Origin: Terrimonas_A sp040509495
GTDB taxonomy: Bacteria > Bacteroidota > Bacteroidia > Chitinophagales > Chitinophagaceae
Direction of reading: 5' to 3'
Assembly: GCA_040509495.1 (NCBI GenBank)
Contig: JBEVKW010000472.1
Coordinates: forward strand, 1-23,968
Length of the DNA stretch: 23,968 bases
Below are positions 1 to 6,524 of this stretch, in pieces. Each line of letters begins with the position of its first letter. The first letter of the stretch is position 1. The notes beneath the pieces are model-generated. The model did no database searches, was not told the DNA's origin, and saw only the letters and a list, made by a program, of their open reading frames with translations. Both the position numbers and the translations under genes were made by a program.

Positions 1-800
1 GGGTTGATCTTGTTGAATACCCCGGCAAGGGTTGTGATCGCCCTCTTTCCTTCTTCTCCCAGCGCTAATGAATAATTGTTTACATAAAGATCGATATGCT
101 GCCTCATCACCTCTTCACTCATTGCCTGTGCATGTGCCTTTACATAGTCGGTTACTTCCGGATAGTTTGCAAAAGCATAATCGAGGCTCTTGCGGATCAG
201 TTCATCCACTTTCTGCGCTACTCCTCTTTTTACAGACTGGCTGATCGCGATGCCGCCCAGCGGTATCGGCGCTTTCATTTTTTCTTCCCAGTACTCGCCC
301 AGATCTTTTACTTTTTTCAATCCTTTATCCTGGTAAGTGAAGCGGTTCTCATGTATGATCACGCCAAGACCGCTTTCTCTATTCACAACGGCATTCTCAA
401 TGTCAGAGAAGATCATGAATTTTTTGTTCGTTGCTTCGGGATAAGCAAAACTGAACAGCAAATTTGCAGTAGTGTTTACACCGGGCAGTGCGATGGATGT
501 ATCACCGATCCCGCTGTCGTATACTGCCGGATCATCGTTCGTGATGAGAAGCGGACCGACTCCTTTTCCCAGTGCGCTGCCGGAATTAAGTAAAATATAT
601 TCGTCCAAAGATTGAAAGAAAGCCGGAAAGCTGAGTTTGGTGATATCAAGTTTTCCCTGCAAAGCCCATTGGTTCAGCGTTTCAACATCTTCAAGCGATG
701 CTTCAAATTCAAGACCTTCTGTATCTATTTTTTTGTTGACAAGGGCGTCAAAAATAAACGTATCGTTAGGACAGGGGGAAAAACCGAGGGTTAGCTTCAT
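1..800 (-). CDS. mqnD: 1,4-dihydroxy-6-naphthoate synthase MqnD (C-terminus cut by window edge)
   Basis: Reading the minus strand from the ATG at 800 gives an open frame of 266 codons that runs off the left edge. The start MKLTLGFSPCPNDTFIF and a later IIHENRF stretch (His150) fit the MqnD family, periplasmic-binding-protein-like cytoplasmic enzymes that convert cyclic dehypoxanthine futalosine to 1,4-dihydroxy-6-naphthoate for menaquinone. A histidine in this position is the proposed catalytic base in the family. Family members are about 270-290 residues, so only a short C-terminal piece is missing. mqnB lies upstream on the same strand, 104 bases away, so the two probably share a transcript. 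The family call is strong; the catalytic role of His150 is by analogy. Confidence 0.93.
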   Translation of the reverse strand, partial: MKLTLGFSPCPNDTFIFDALVNKKIDTEGLEFEASLEDVETLNQWALQGKLDITKLSFPAFFQSLDEYILLNSGSALGKGVGPLLITNDDPAVYDSGIGDTSIALPGVNTTANLLFSFAYPEATNKKFMIFSDIENAVVNRESGLGVIIHENRFTYQDKGLKKVKDLGEYWEEKMKAPIPLGGIAISQSVKRGVAQKVDELIRKSLDYAFANYPEVTDYVKAHAQAMSEEVMRQHIDLYVNNYSLALGEEGKRAITTLAGVFNKIN

Positions 801-815
801 TTTTTGTATTGTTTG

Positions 816-850
816 AGGGAATTCCGAAGCCGATTTAAACGGAATTCCTT
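816..850. repeat. Inverted repeat between mqnB and mqnD
   Basis: Bases 816-826 pair with 840-850 to give an 11-bp stem with one G-T pair and a 13-base loop. Each arm contains the self-palindrome GGAATTCC. It lies within the 104-base gap between mqnB and mqnD, 16 bases upstream of the mqnD start. No T-run follows it on the minus strand, so it is not a typical terminator. It may be an mRNA processing or stability hairpin, or a protein-binding palindrome; the sequence does not decide. Confidence 0.45.
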
Positions 851-904
851 GCATAAATGATCTTGATCTTAAATCCGCGCCAAATATCCGGATTAATTTG
901 ATGC

Positions 905-1561
905 TTACAGGCTGTTCAACAATCGGATTAACTCATTGTTAAGATTGGCAACAGAATCTTTGATATTCCATTTCTTTTTATTGCGTTCGCCGACATAGTT
1001 TGACACGCCGCGTAACTGCATGAAGGGGATATTTTCCATTAACGATACATAGTGCAAAGCAGCTCCTTCCATTGATTCAATAACCGGGGCATACTTTGTT
1101 ATATACTGGCTAATGGCTTGTTTGGAGGTGGTGATCTGATTAACGGAGATGCCGGTCACTTTTTTTAAACTGTTCTTCTTCAGCAGGTGTAACCCGGGAT
1201 TGACGAGCCATCCACTCTTGTAAGGTGGCTGGTTTGGCTTCACAAATCCCATATCGGACAGTGAATGAAACGCGTTTTTTTCTATAACACCCAGATCTCC
1301 AACTGTATCTTTCTTCACCGCGAATACAGTTCCGAGGGCAACAGACCTGTCGAAGCAGCCTGCAATCCCCGCCTGTATCACCAGATCGGGTTTTTTTAGG
1401 TGGATCTGGCGTTGCAAATTGTAGGTCGCAGCCATCAGTCCGACGCCGGTAATGGCAACATCAACCTGGATATCGACATAAAACGGGACATCGCTATTGC
1501 GGTAATGTTGAAGAAAGGGTGCGATCTCAAAGGCGGTGGCCGCAACTAGCAGACAGTTCAT
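905..1561 (-). CDS. mqnB: Futalosine hydrolase MqnB
   Basis: This 218-residue protein belongs to the nucleoside phosphorylase / MTA-SAH nucleosidase superfamily. The N-terminal MNCLLVAATAFEIAPF places an acidic residue (Glu12) where MTA/SAH nucleosidases carry their catalytic glutamate. ITGVGLMAATYNL and VIQAGIAGCF (62-70) are the glycine-rich core strands, and ESMEGAALHYV (162-172) is the nucleoside-binding motif. The usual superfamily Asp is Asn188 here (RGVSNYVG). MqnB hydrolyses futalosine to dehypoxanthine futalosine and hypoxanthine. mqnD downstream on the same strand strongly favours futalosine over methylthioadenosine or S-adenosylhomocysteine as substrate. The length is normal for the family. 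Confidence 0.93.
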   Translation of the reverse strand: MNCLLVAATAFEIAPFLQHYRNSDVPFYVDIQVDVAITGVGLMAATYNLQRQIHLKKPDLVIQAGIAGCFDRSVALGTVFAVKKDTVGDLGVIEKNAFHSLSDMGFVKPNQPPYKSGWLVNPGLHLLKKNSLKKVTGISVNQITTSKQAISQYITKYAPVIESMEGAALHYVSLMENIPFMQLRGVSNYVGERNKKKWNIKDSVANLNNELIRLLNSL

Positions 1562-1942
1562 CAGCGTAGAATATTGTTATGAAAAGAGGATAAAATTAAA
1601 ACTATGAGGCGGGATATTGGTGTTTTCACCATATAATTCGGTTGTGTTTACTTCCGATCCTGGAAACCGGCTTTGCCTGTAAGCGGCGCGTGGCAATTTG
1701 CCCGGCGCACCGGACCACAACGCGTTGAGGGGAACAGTGATAAAGCACGTCATTTCGTTACGCTTGCTGCGGCCACTGCTGTCAGCCGCATGCTGCCTGG
1801 CGGCGCTGTTTTTTGTTGACCATCCGCGCTGAATCCGGCCACCAGCCCTTGATTCGGCTCCGGTTGGCAACTGTCAGCCTCCCGTTTAGACGGATATGTT
1901 TTTTTATCTTACTTTTGCAGGCTAATTTAACGCAGATCAAAT
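1562..1942. other. Divergent intergenic region between mqnB and the pterin operon
   Basis: These 381 bases separate the divergent mqnB and PTPS genes. The middle (about 1670-1880) is clearly more GC-rich than the A/T-rich edges. It holds a possible 97-codon minus-strand frame (1577-1870), but its translation is low-complexity, rich in Gly, Arg and Ala, and unlike any family I know, so I do not call it. The only functional element I can support is the promoter motif at its right edge. I see no RNA gene here. Confidence 0.5.
1910..1917 (+). promoter_or_regulatory. -7 promoter element for the PTPS-PTPS-folE operon
   Basis: TACTTTTG is an exact match to the Bacteroidota -7 consensus TAnnTTTG and ends 25 bases before the ATG at 1943, giving a short leader as usual for the phylum. 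A weak -33 candidate, TTTA, lies at 1885-1888 with a spacing of 21 bases. No other match is as well placed upstream of this operon. Confidence 0.6.
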
Positions 1943-2353
1943 ATGGTGTACCTGACCAGGGTAGAGCATTTCAATGCGGCTCATAAACTCTATAACCCCG
2001 CCTGGAGCCTGGAGAAGAATGAAGAGGTTTTTGGTAAATGTGCCAATGAGAACTGGCATGGACATAACTACGAGTTGTATGTAACGGTGAAAGGTTCTCC
2101 CAATCCCGATACCGGCTTTGTTTTTGATGTGAAAAGGCTGAGCGATATCATTCGTGAGCATGTTATCGAGAAAGTAGATCACCGTAACCTGAACGTTGAT
2201 GTTGACTTTATGAAAGGCCAGATGTGCAGTACCGAGAATCTGGCAATTGCGATCTGGAAAGAACTGAGTCCGCATCTTCCAACGCCGGTTCAGCTACATT
2301 GTATCAAACTCTACGAAACTCCGCGGATCTACGTGGAATATTTCGGCGGGTAA
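1943..2353 (+). CDS. PTPS/QueD-family 6-pyruvoyl- or 6-carboxy-tetrahydropterin synthase (copy 1)
   Basis: This 136-residue protein is a PTPS/QueD-family enzyme, usually annotated queD. The zinc ligands are visible as His14 (HFNAAH) and His39 and His41 (HGHNY). The catalytic Cys is Cys33 and the Asp-His pair is Asp79-His80 in DHRNLN. ENLAIAIW and the C-terminal YETPRIYVEY carry the pterin-anchoring glutamates. Cys and HGH are five residues apart (Cx5HGH), as in the biopterin enzyme 6-pyruvoyl-tetrahydropterin synthase, whereas E. coli QueD has three. The family works on dihydroneopterin triphosphate, the product of FolE, which is encoded two genes downstream. The next gene is a close paralog. 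Family membership is certain; the product is not. Confidence 0.9.
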   Translation: MVYLTRVEHFNAAHKLYNPAWSLEKNEEVFGKCANENWHGHNYELYVTVKGSPNPDTGFVFDVKRLSDIIREHVIEKVDHRNLNVDVDFMKGQMCSTENLAIAIWKELSPHLPTPVQLHCIKLYETPRIYVEYFGG

Positions 2354-2408
2354 AGAACATTCGTCATTTTAACTTGTTGATATTTTTTATCGTCAGTAAT
2401 TCGGTCAA

Positions 2409-2822
2409 ATGAGTAAGGTAGCTGTTTTCCGCAAAGAACATTTCAACGCAGCGCATCGGTTGTACAACAGCGACTGGGACGATGCTGCCAATGAACGTGT
2501 TTTTGGAAAGTGCGCATTGCCGAACTATCATGGCCACAATTACGAACTTGATGTGAAAGTAGTGGGAGAACCTGATGCCCGCACAGGATTTGTGATGGAT
2601 ATGAAAGAGCTCAGCAGCCTGGTGCAGCGGGAAATACTGGCTCGGTTTGATCATAGAAACCTTAACCTGGATACAACAGAGTTCCGGAATCTGAATCCTA
2701 CCGCCGAGAACATCGCTATTGTTATCTACAACTTATTGCGTCCTCATATTGCGAAGGAATTAGACCTGCAGATCAGGCTTTATGAAACGCCAAGAAACTT
2801 CGTGGAATATCCTGCGGAGTGA
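2409..2822 (+). CDS. PTPS/QueD-family 6-pyruvoyl- or 6-carboxy-tetrahydropterin synthase (copy 2)
   Basis: This 137-residue paralog of the preceding gene starts 55 bases after it. All active-site residues are kept: zinc ligands His16, His41 and His43, catalytic Cys35, and the Asp81-His82 pair in DHRNLN. The two proteins share EHFNAAH, VFGKCA, HGHNYEL, TGFV and DHRNLN but differ widely between these blocks, so this is an old duplication with both copies probably active. It also has the Cx5HGH spacing of biopterin-type enzymes. Its stop overlaps a possible GTG start of folE, which points to one transcript. Pipelines would call it QueD; I regard queuosine versus biopterin-like pterin as open. 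Confidence 0.9.
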   Translation: MSKVAVFRKEHFNAAHRLYNSDWDDAANERVFGKCALPNYHGHNYELDVKVVGEPDARTGFVMDMKELSSLVQREILARFDHRNLNLDTTEFRNLNPTAENIAIVIYNLLRPHIAKELDLQIRLYETPRNFVEYPAE

Positions 2823-2848
2823 CCGTTGAACATTCGAACAGCAAAGCT

Positions 2849-3451
2849 ATGGCATACAAAAAGATAGAGCAGTATGATGAAGCCGTTACCAATGGCCTGA
2901 TCGGAAATTACAAAGACGTATTGAACCTGCTTGGAGAAGATGCGGAGAGGGAGGGTTTACAGAAAACTCCTGAGCGTCTTGCAAAAGCAATGCAGTTTCT
3001 TACCCAGGGCTACCAGACCGATGCCCACGCTATACTCAATTCTGCTAAGTTTCATGAGCCGGTAAGCGAGATGATCGTTGTGAAAGATATAGAGCTCTAC
3101 AGCATGTGTGAACATCATATGCTGCCTTTTTTCGGCAAAGCCCATATCGCCTATATACCTAATGGTTGGATCACCGGCCTTTCAAAGATCGCCCGCGTGG
3201 TCGATGCATACGCCCGCCGTTTGCAGGTACAGGAAAGATTGACGGTAGAGATCATGAATGCGATCAAAGAAACACTGAACCCGGTCGGTGTTGCTGTCGT
3301 CATTGAAGCTCAGCACCTTTGTATGATGATGAGAGGTGTTCAAAAGCAGAACTCTGAAACAACCACATCGGCTTTCGACGGAGAGTTCCATAAAAATTCA
3401 ACTAGAAGCGAGTTCCTTAAACTGATCGGGTCGAACCTGAGTCACCGTTGA
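2849..3451 (+). CDS. folE: GTP cyclohydrolase I FolE
   Basis: GTP cyclohydrolase I converts GTP to 7,8-dihydroneopterin triphosphate, the precursor of folate, biopterin and queuosine. From the ATG at 2849 the protein has 200 residues. Zinc ligands are Cys87 and His90 (SMCEHHMLPFFGK) and Cys158 (HLCMMMRGVQ), and the neighbouring His89 is part of the CEHH active-site motif. EGLQKTPERLAKA is the conserved N-terminal block. A GTG at 2819 is in frame, adds ten residues and overlaps the upstream stop as GTGA. I prefer the ATG because the extra residues (MTVEHSNSKA) resemble no family sequence and Bacteroidota mostly use ATG. FolE makes the substrate for the two PTPS paralogs just upstream. Confidence 0.95.
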   Translation: MAYKKIEQYDEAVTNGLIGNYKDVLNLLGEDAEREGLQKTPERLAKAMQFLTQGYQTDAHAILNSAKFHEPVSEMIVVKDIELYSMCEHHMLPFFGKAHIAYIPNGWITGLSKIARVVDAYARRLQVQERLTVEIMNAIKETLNPVGVAVVIEAQHLCMMMRGVQKQNSETTTSAFDGEFHKNSTRSEFLKLIGSNLSHR

Positions 3452-3488
3452 TAATTTTATATTGTGTTACAAAGATTTTTTTTCTTAA

Positions 3489-3496
3489 AACCTTTG
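3489..3496 (+). promoter_or_regulatory. Possible -7 element for fabD
   Basis: AACCTTTG matches the TAnnTTTG consensus at all but the first base and lies 32 bases before the fabD ATG. A possible -33 TTGTG sits at 3462-3466. The 77-base gap after folE leaves room for a separate promoter, but readthrough from the pterin operon is also possible. Confidence 0.3.
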
Positions 3497-3528
3497 TGGC
3501 ATTTTTGTTTGTATAACTACCATTTACA

Positions 3529-4419
3529 ATGAAGCATGCCTATGTATTCCCCGGTCAGGGATCCCAGTTCCCCGGAATGGGAAAGGAGCATTATGATAAC
3601 AGTGCATTCGCCAAAAAACTATTTGAACAATCCAATGAAGTTCTTGGCTTCCGTATATCAGACATCATGTTTGGTGGTACAGAAGAAGATCTTAAACAAA
3701 CAAACGTCACGCAACCTGCCGTTTTTCTTCACTCTATCATCGCTTTCCGCAGCATTGATGGGGCAAGACCGGAAATGGTGGCAGGTCACTCCCTTGGAGA
3801 ATTCTCTGCACTGGTTGCGAATGGTACACTAAGCTTTGACAGTGCATTGCAACTTGTAGCGATCCGTGCGAAAGCAATGCAACAGGCTTGCGAAGCAAAT
3901 CCATCTACGATGGCAGCCGTACTGGCCCTGGCAGATGACAAGGTTGAATCGATCTGCAAAGAAGTACAGGACGAGACAGGAGAGATCGTAGTACCCGCGA
4001 ACTATAATTGCCCCGGACAACTTGTGATCAGCGGAACGATCAAAGGCGTTGAAATTGCCTGTGAAAGACTCAAAGCCGCTGGTGCTAAACGAGCCCTTGT
4101 ATTACCCGTGGGCGGAGCTTTTCATTCACCATTGATGGAGCCTGCAAAAAAAGAACTTAAGGCCGCTATCGAATCAACTAATTTCCACACGCCAACCTGC
4201 GCAGTATACCAGAACGTAGTTGCAAAAGCAGTTTTCGATAAAGAAGAGATCAAACAAAACCTGATCGACCAACTGACCGGCCCTGTCCGCTGGACGCAAA
4301 GTGTACAGGCTATGATAGCAGACGGCGCATCTGTATTTACTGAAACCGGCCCGGGTAAAGTGCTTCAGGGCCTGATCCAAAAGATCAATAAAGAAACACA
4401 GGTACAGGGCGTCAGCTGA
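3529..4419 (+). CDS. fabD: Malonyl-CoA:ACP transacylase FabD
   Basis: FabD moves malonyl from CoA to acyl carrier protein, supplying the extender unit for type II fatty acid synthesis in the cytoplasm. The 296-residue protein opens with the family signature YVFPGQGSQFPGMG. The nucleophile Ser88 sits in GHSLGE, the conserved Arg is Arg113, and the catalytic histidine is His199 in GAFHSPLM. The C-terminal block TETGPGKVLQGLI is also typical. No other fatty-acid gene is adjacent; fabH lies about 5.6 kb downstream on the opposite strand. The gene ends 30 bases before a clear hairpin terminator. Confidence 0.96.
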   Translation: MKHAYVFPGQGSQFPGMGKEHYDNSAFAKKLFEQSNEVLGFRISDIMFGGTEEDLKQTNVTQPAVFLHSIIAFRSIDGARPEMVAGHSLGEFSALVANGTLSFDSALQLVAIRAKAMQQACEANPSTMAAVLALADDKVESICKEVQDETGEIVVPANYNCPGQLVISGTIKGVEIACERLKAAGAKRALVLPVGGAFHSPLMEPAKKELKAAIESTNFHTPTCAVYQNVVAKAVFDKEEIKQNLIDQLTGPVRWTQSVQAMIADGASVFTETGPGKVLQGLIQKINKETQVQGVS

Positions 4420-4449
4420 TCAGACCTGGTAATATATTTTCACTTTTTT

Positions 4450-4480
4450 GAAGGCCTCCTTTCGGGAGGCCTTCCCCTTT
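4450..4480 (+). terminator. Rho-independent-type terminator after fabD
   Basis: Bases 4450-4459 (GAAGGCCTCC) pair perfectly with 4465-4474, giving a 10-bp GC-rich stem with a five-base loop (TTTCG). CCCCTTTTC follows, a modest T-run. It starts 30 bases after the fabD stop. Confidence 0.8.
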
Positions 4481-4861
4481 TCAAGGTTTCAAGCGATCTA
4501 TCCGCGGATCCTTGCGGATGAGGTGAGGGAATCTGCGCCTGAACTGACGGGAAAGCTGGTTAACATCCCTCTAAAACCAGTTACCTTCGCCTTGGCCGCC
4601 TTAACTATTGCACCCTGTTAGCGACGGCTGGTCCGTATCAATATCTCCCACACACACACACACATGGTTGTTTAATTCCTGCAGTTAAATATCCTGCGGC
4701 ATCTCCTGATGCGTTGCAAGACTGTTTTCTCCGGAGCAATCGTGCGGAAAAGTTGCCAGGCGTTAGCCGGCACAATAAATCAACCTGAGACATTTTTAAT
4801 TTATCTGGTCATCCTGGATGGCACCAGGCTATTTGCCTGTCATTGCTATTAAAAAACATAT
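4481..4861. other. Intergenic stretch with no convincing gene
   Basis: I find no recognisable gene here. It holds a (CA)8 dinucleotide run at 4649-4664, a short CCTGG/CCAGG hairpin at 4813-4828, and a 47-codon ATG frame (4709-4852) without family resemblance. The promoter of the acyltransferase at 4862 should be in the last 100 bases, but no good TAnnTTTG match is visible. Confidence 0.5.
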
Positions 4862-6043
4862 ATGGTCAACAGGCAGTCCAGCCGTTTACGTGAACTGGAT
4901 TTTCTACGTGGTATTGCGGTAATATTTGTGCTGTGCAGGCACCAGCATCTGTTTTGGATTACCACCAATATGGGGTGGATCGGTGTAGATCTTTTTTTTG
5001 TGCTGAGTGGATTTCTTATAGCAGGTTTATTATTCCGCGAATACATAAATTTCGGCAGCATCGATGTAAAACGTTTCCTGATCAGGCGTGGTTTTAAGAT
5101 CTATCCGCTCTATTATTTTTTCCTTGCTCTTTATTTTTGTTTCAGAATATTTGATGGCTCTGATGTAGCAGATATGCGTATCATACCCGAACTGTTTTTC
5201 GCCCAGAACTACGTAGTTGGCTCCGTTTATGTAATGCCGATCAGTTGGTCGCTTGCAGTGGAGGAACATTTTTATTTCTGTATGGCTGCCGCGCTTTGGG
5301 TGGGGATTAAACGGGGATGGATCCGGCGTTTTCCCCATAACACGACAGCGCCTCAGGGCAGGAGACTTGTTCGCCTCATTCCTGTTATAATGATTGCTTG
5401 TTTACTGCTGCGTACCGGGAGCAATCTGTTATTTCCCGGAAATACGGGAGGGAATACAAGAATGACCCATTTAAGAATTGATTCTCTTTTGGCCGGTGTG
5501 CTTATCGCTTACTGGTATTATTTCAAAAGGCCGGAGATAACAACTTTGTTCCGGAGATTTCGGACGATCTTCCTGATGGTGGCCGTCGCCGGAATGGCAT
5601 GGACGCCATTCGTAGATATGTATTCTTCATTTTTTGCGAAGACGATCGGCTTTACGCTGCTATATGTATCCTGCGGGATAATCCTGCTTTCATTTTTATT
5701 GTCGGAAAATACTAACCGGAGGCTGAACAGTCTTTTAACACCTTCACTGGTTAATGCAGTGAGCAGGATCGGTTACTGCTCTTATGCAATTTACCTGGTC
5801 CACCTGCTGATCATAATGATACTCCGTTTCTTTTTAGCGAGTACGGGACAATCGATGCCTCTGCTGGTCCAGTTTCTCCTGGTTTTCGGAGCGAGTATTC
5901 TCACCGGGTTCCTGGTGACCAATACCATTGAACGTTTTTGCCTGTCAGTCAGGGATCGTTATTTCCCGGCAAGAAACATTGAGCTGGCAAAGGGCAGGGC
6001 GAAGACAAAAACGGCTGTCAAAGTACGGGAATTGATCGGTTGA
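4862..6043 (+). CDS. Acyltransferase family 3 (OafA/YrhL-like) membrane protein
   Basis: This 393-residue integral membrane protein has the hallmarks of acyltransferase family 3. RLRELDFLRGIAV opens the first membrane segment, followed by a conserved histidine (His27 or His29), GWIGVDLFFVLSGFLIAG (38-55), the RRGFKIYPLYY arginine motif (75-85) and ISWSLAVEEHFYF. About ten hydrophobic segments follow and the C-terminus is short and basic. Members O-acylate sugars of lipopolysaccharide, exopolysaccharide, peptidoglycan or secreted metabolites at the inner membrane. No glycosyltransferase is adjacent, so the acceptor cannot be inferred. It converges with the GNAT gene, leaving 22 bases between stops. 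The family is certain; the substrate is unknown. Confidence 0.9.
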   Translation: MVNRQSSRLRELDFLRGIAVIFVLCRHQHLFWITTNMGWIGVDLFFVLSGFLIAGLLFREYINFGSIDVKRFLIRRGFKIYPLYYFFLALYFCFRIFDGSDVADMRIIPELFFAQNYVVGSVYVMPISWSLAVEEHFYFCMAAALWVGIKRGWIRRFPHNTTAPQGRRLVRLIPVIMIACLLLRTGSNLLFPGNTGGNTRMTHLRIDSLLAGVLIAYWYYFKRPEITTLFRRFRTIFLMVAVAGMAWTPFVDMYSSFFAKTIGFTLLYVSCGIILLSFLLSENTNRRLNSLLTPSLVNAVSRIGYCSYAIYLVHLLIIMILRFFLASTGQSMPLLVQFLLVFGASILTGFLVTNTIERFCLSVRDRYFPARNIELAKGRAKTKTAVKVRELIG

Positions 6044-6065
6044 GAAATCCGGTAAAGACGATTTC

Positions 6066-6518
6066 TTATTGACCATTGATCGAACAATTGATCCAGCCGG
6101 CGTCGAACTCAGCGTTGTATTTCTTGTAAAAATTGATCCCCGGCTCATTCCAGTCAAGCACCTGCCAAACCATTCCGGAAAATCCTTTCTCTTTTGTTTC
6201 TTTGATCAATTGATCAAAAAGAAGTTTTCCGATTCCCCTGCCTCTCATTTCCTCCGTAACGATCAGGTCTTCGAGGTAAAGGCGCTGGCCTTTCCAGGTG
6301 GAGTAACGGATATAGTAGAGTGCGAACCCTTCCACCTTGCCAGCTGCTTCTGCTACAAAAGCCCACCAAACGGGTTGATCGCCAAAACCGCTTTCCACAA
6401 AATGATTGAAGTTAACAGTCACCTGCTCCGGAGCTTTCTCATATATTGCCAGTTCCGTGATCAGTTCCATCAGTCTTGCGCAATCGTCTTTTACCGCTCT
6501 TCTTATTACTATTGACAT
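6066..6518 (-). CDS. GNAT N-acetyltransferase, SSAT/thialysine acetyltransferase-like
   Basis: This 150-residue protein is a single GNAT domain. YLEDLIVTEEMRGRGIGKLL (81-100) holds the acetyl-CoA pyrophosphate-binding RGRGIG loop (92-97). VLDWNEPGINFYKKYNAE (120-137) closely resembles the C-terminal motif of diamine acetyltransferases (SSAT/SSAT2), including the candidate catalytic Tyr131. SSAT-type enzymes acetylate spermidine, spermine or thialysine. The gene starts six bases after the stop of the upstream PLP enzyme, so the two almost certainly share a transcript. The substrate here is not known; the family and subfamily resemblance are clear. Confidence 0.88.
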   Translation of the reverse strand: MSIVIRRAVKDDCARLMELITELAIYEKAPEQVTVNFNHFVESGFGDQPVWWAFVAEAAGKVEGFALYYIRYSTWKGQRLYLEDLIVTEEMRGRGIGKLLFDQLIKETKEKGFSGMVWQVLDWNEPGINFYKKYNAEFDAGWINCSINGQ

Positions 6519-6524
6519 GTAGTA

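Noticed and set aside
1577..1870. 97-codon minus-strand frame in the mqnB upstream gap
   Set aside because: The translation is low-complexity and rich in Arg, Gly and Ser, has no family resemblance, and lies in GC-rich non-coding DNA.
2819..2848. GTG start for folE overlapping the upstream stop
   Set aside because: The ten added residues look non-conserved and the ATG at 2849 gives the normal family N-terminus; the overlap remains a possible alternative.
4649..4664. (CA)8 dinucleotide run as a phase-variation switch
   Set aside because: It lies about 200 bases before the nearest start codon and outside any recognisable promoter, so nothing links it to switching.
4709..4852. 47-codon plus-strand ATG frame upstream of the acyltransferase
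   Set aside because: It has no recognisable motif, no promoter and no coding bias that I can see; such a length is common by chance.
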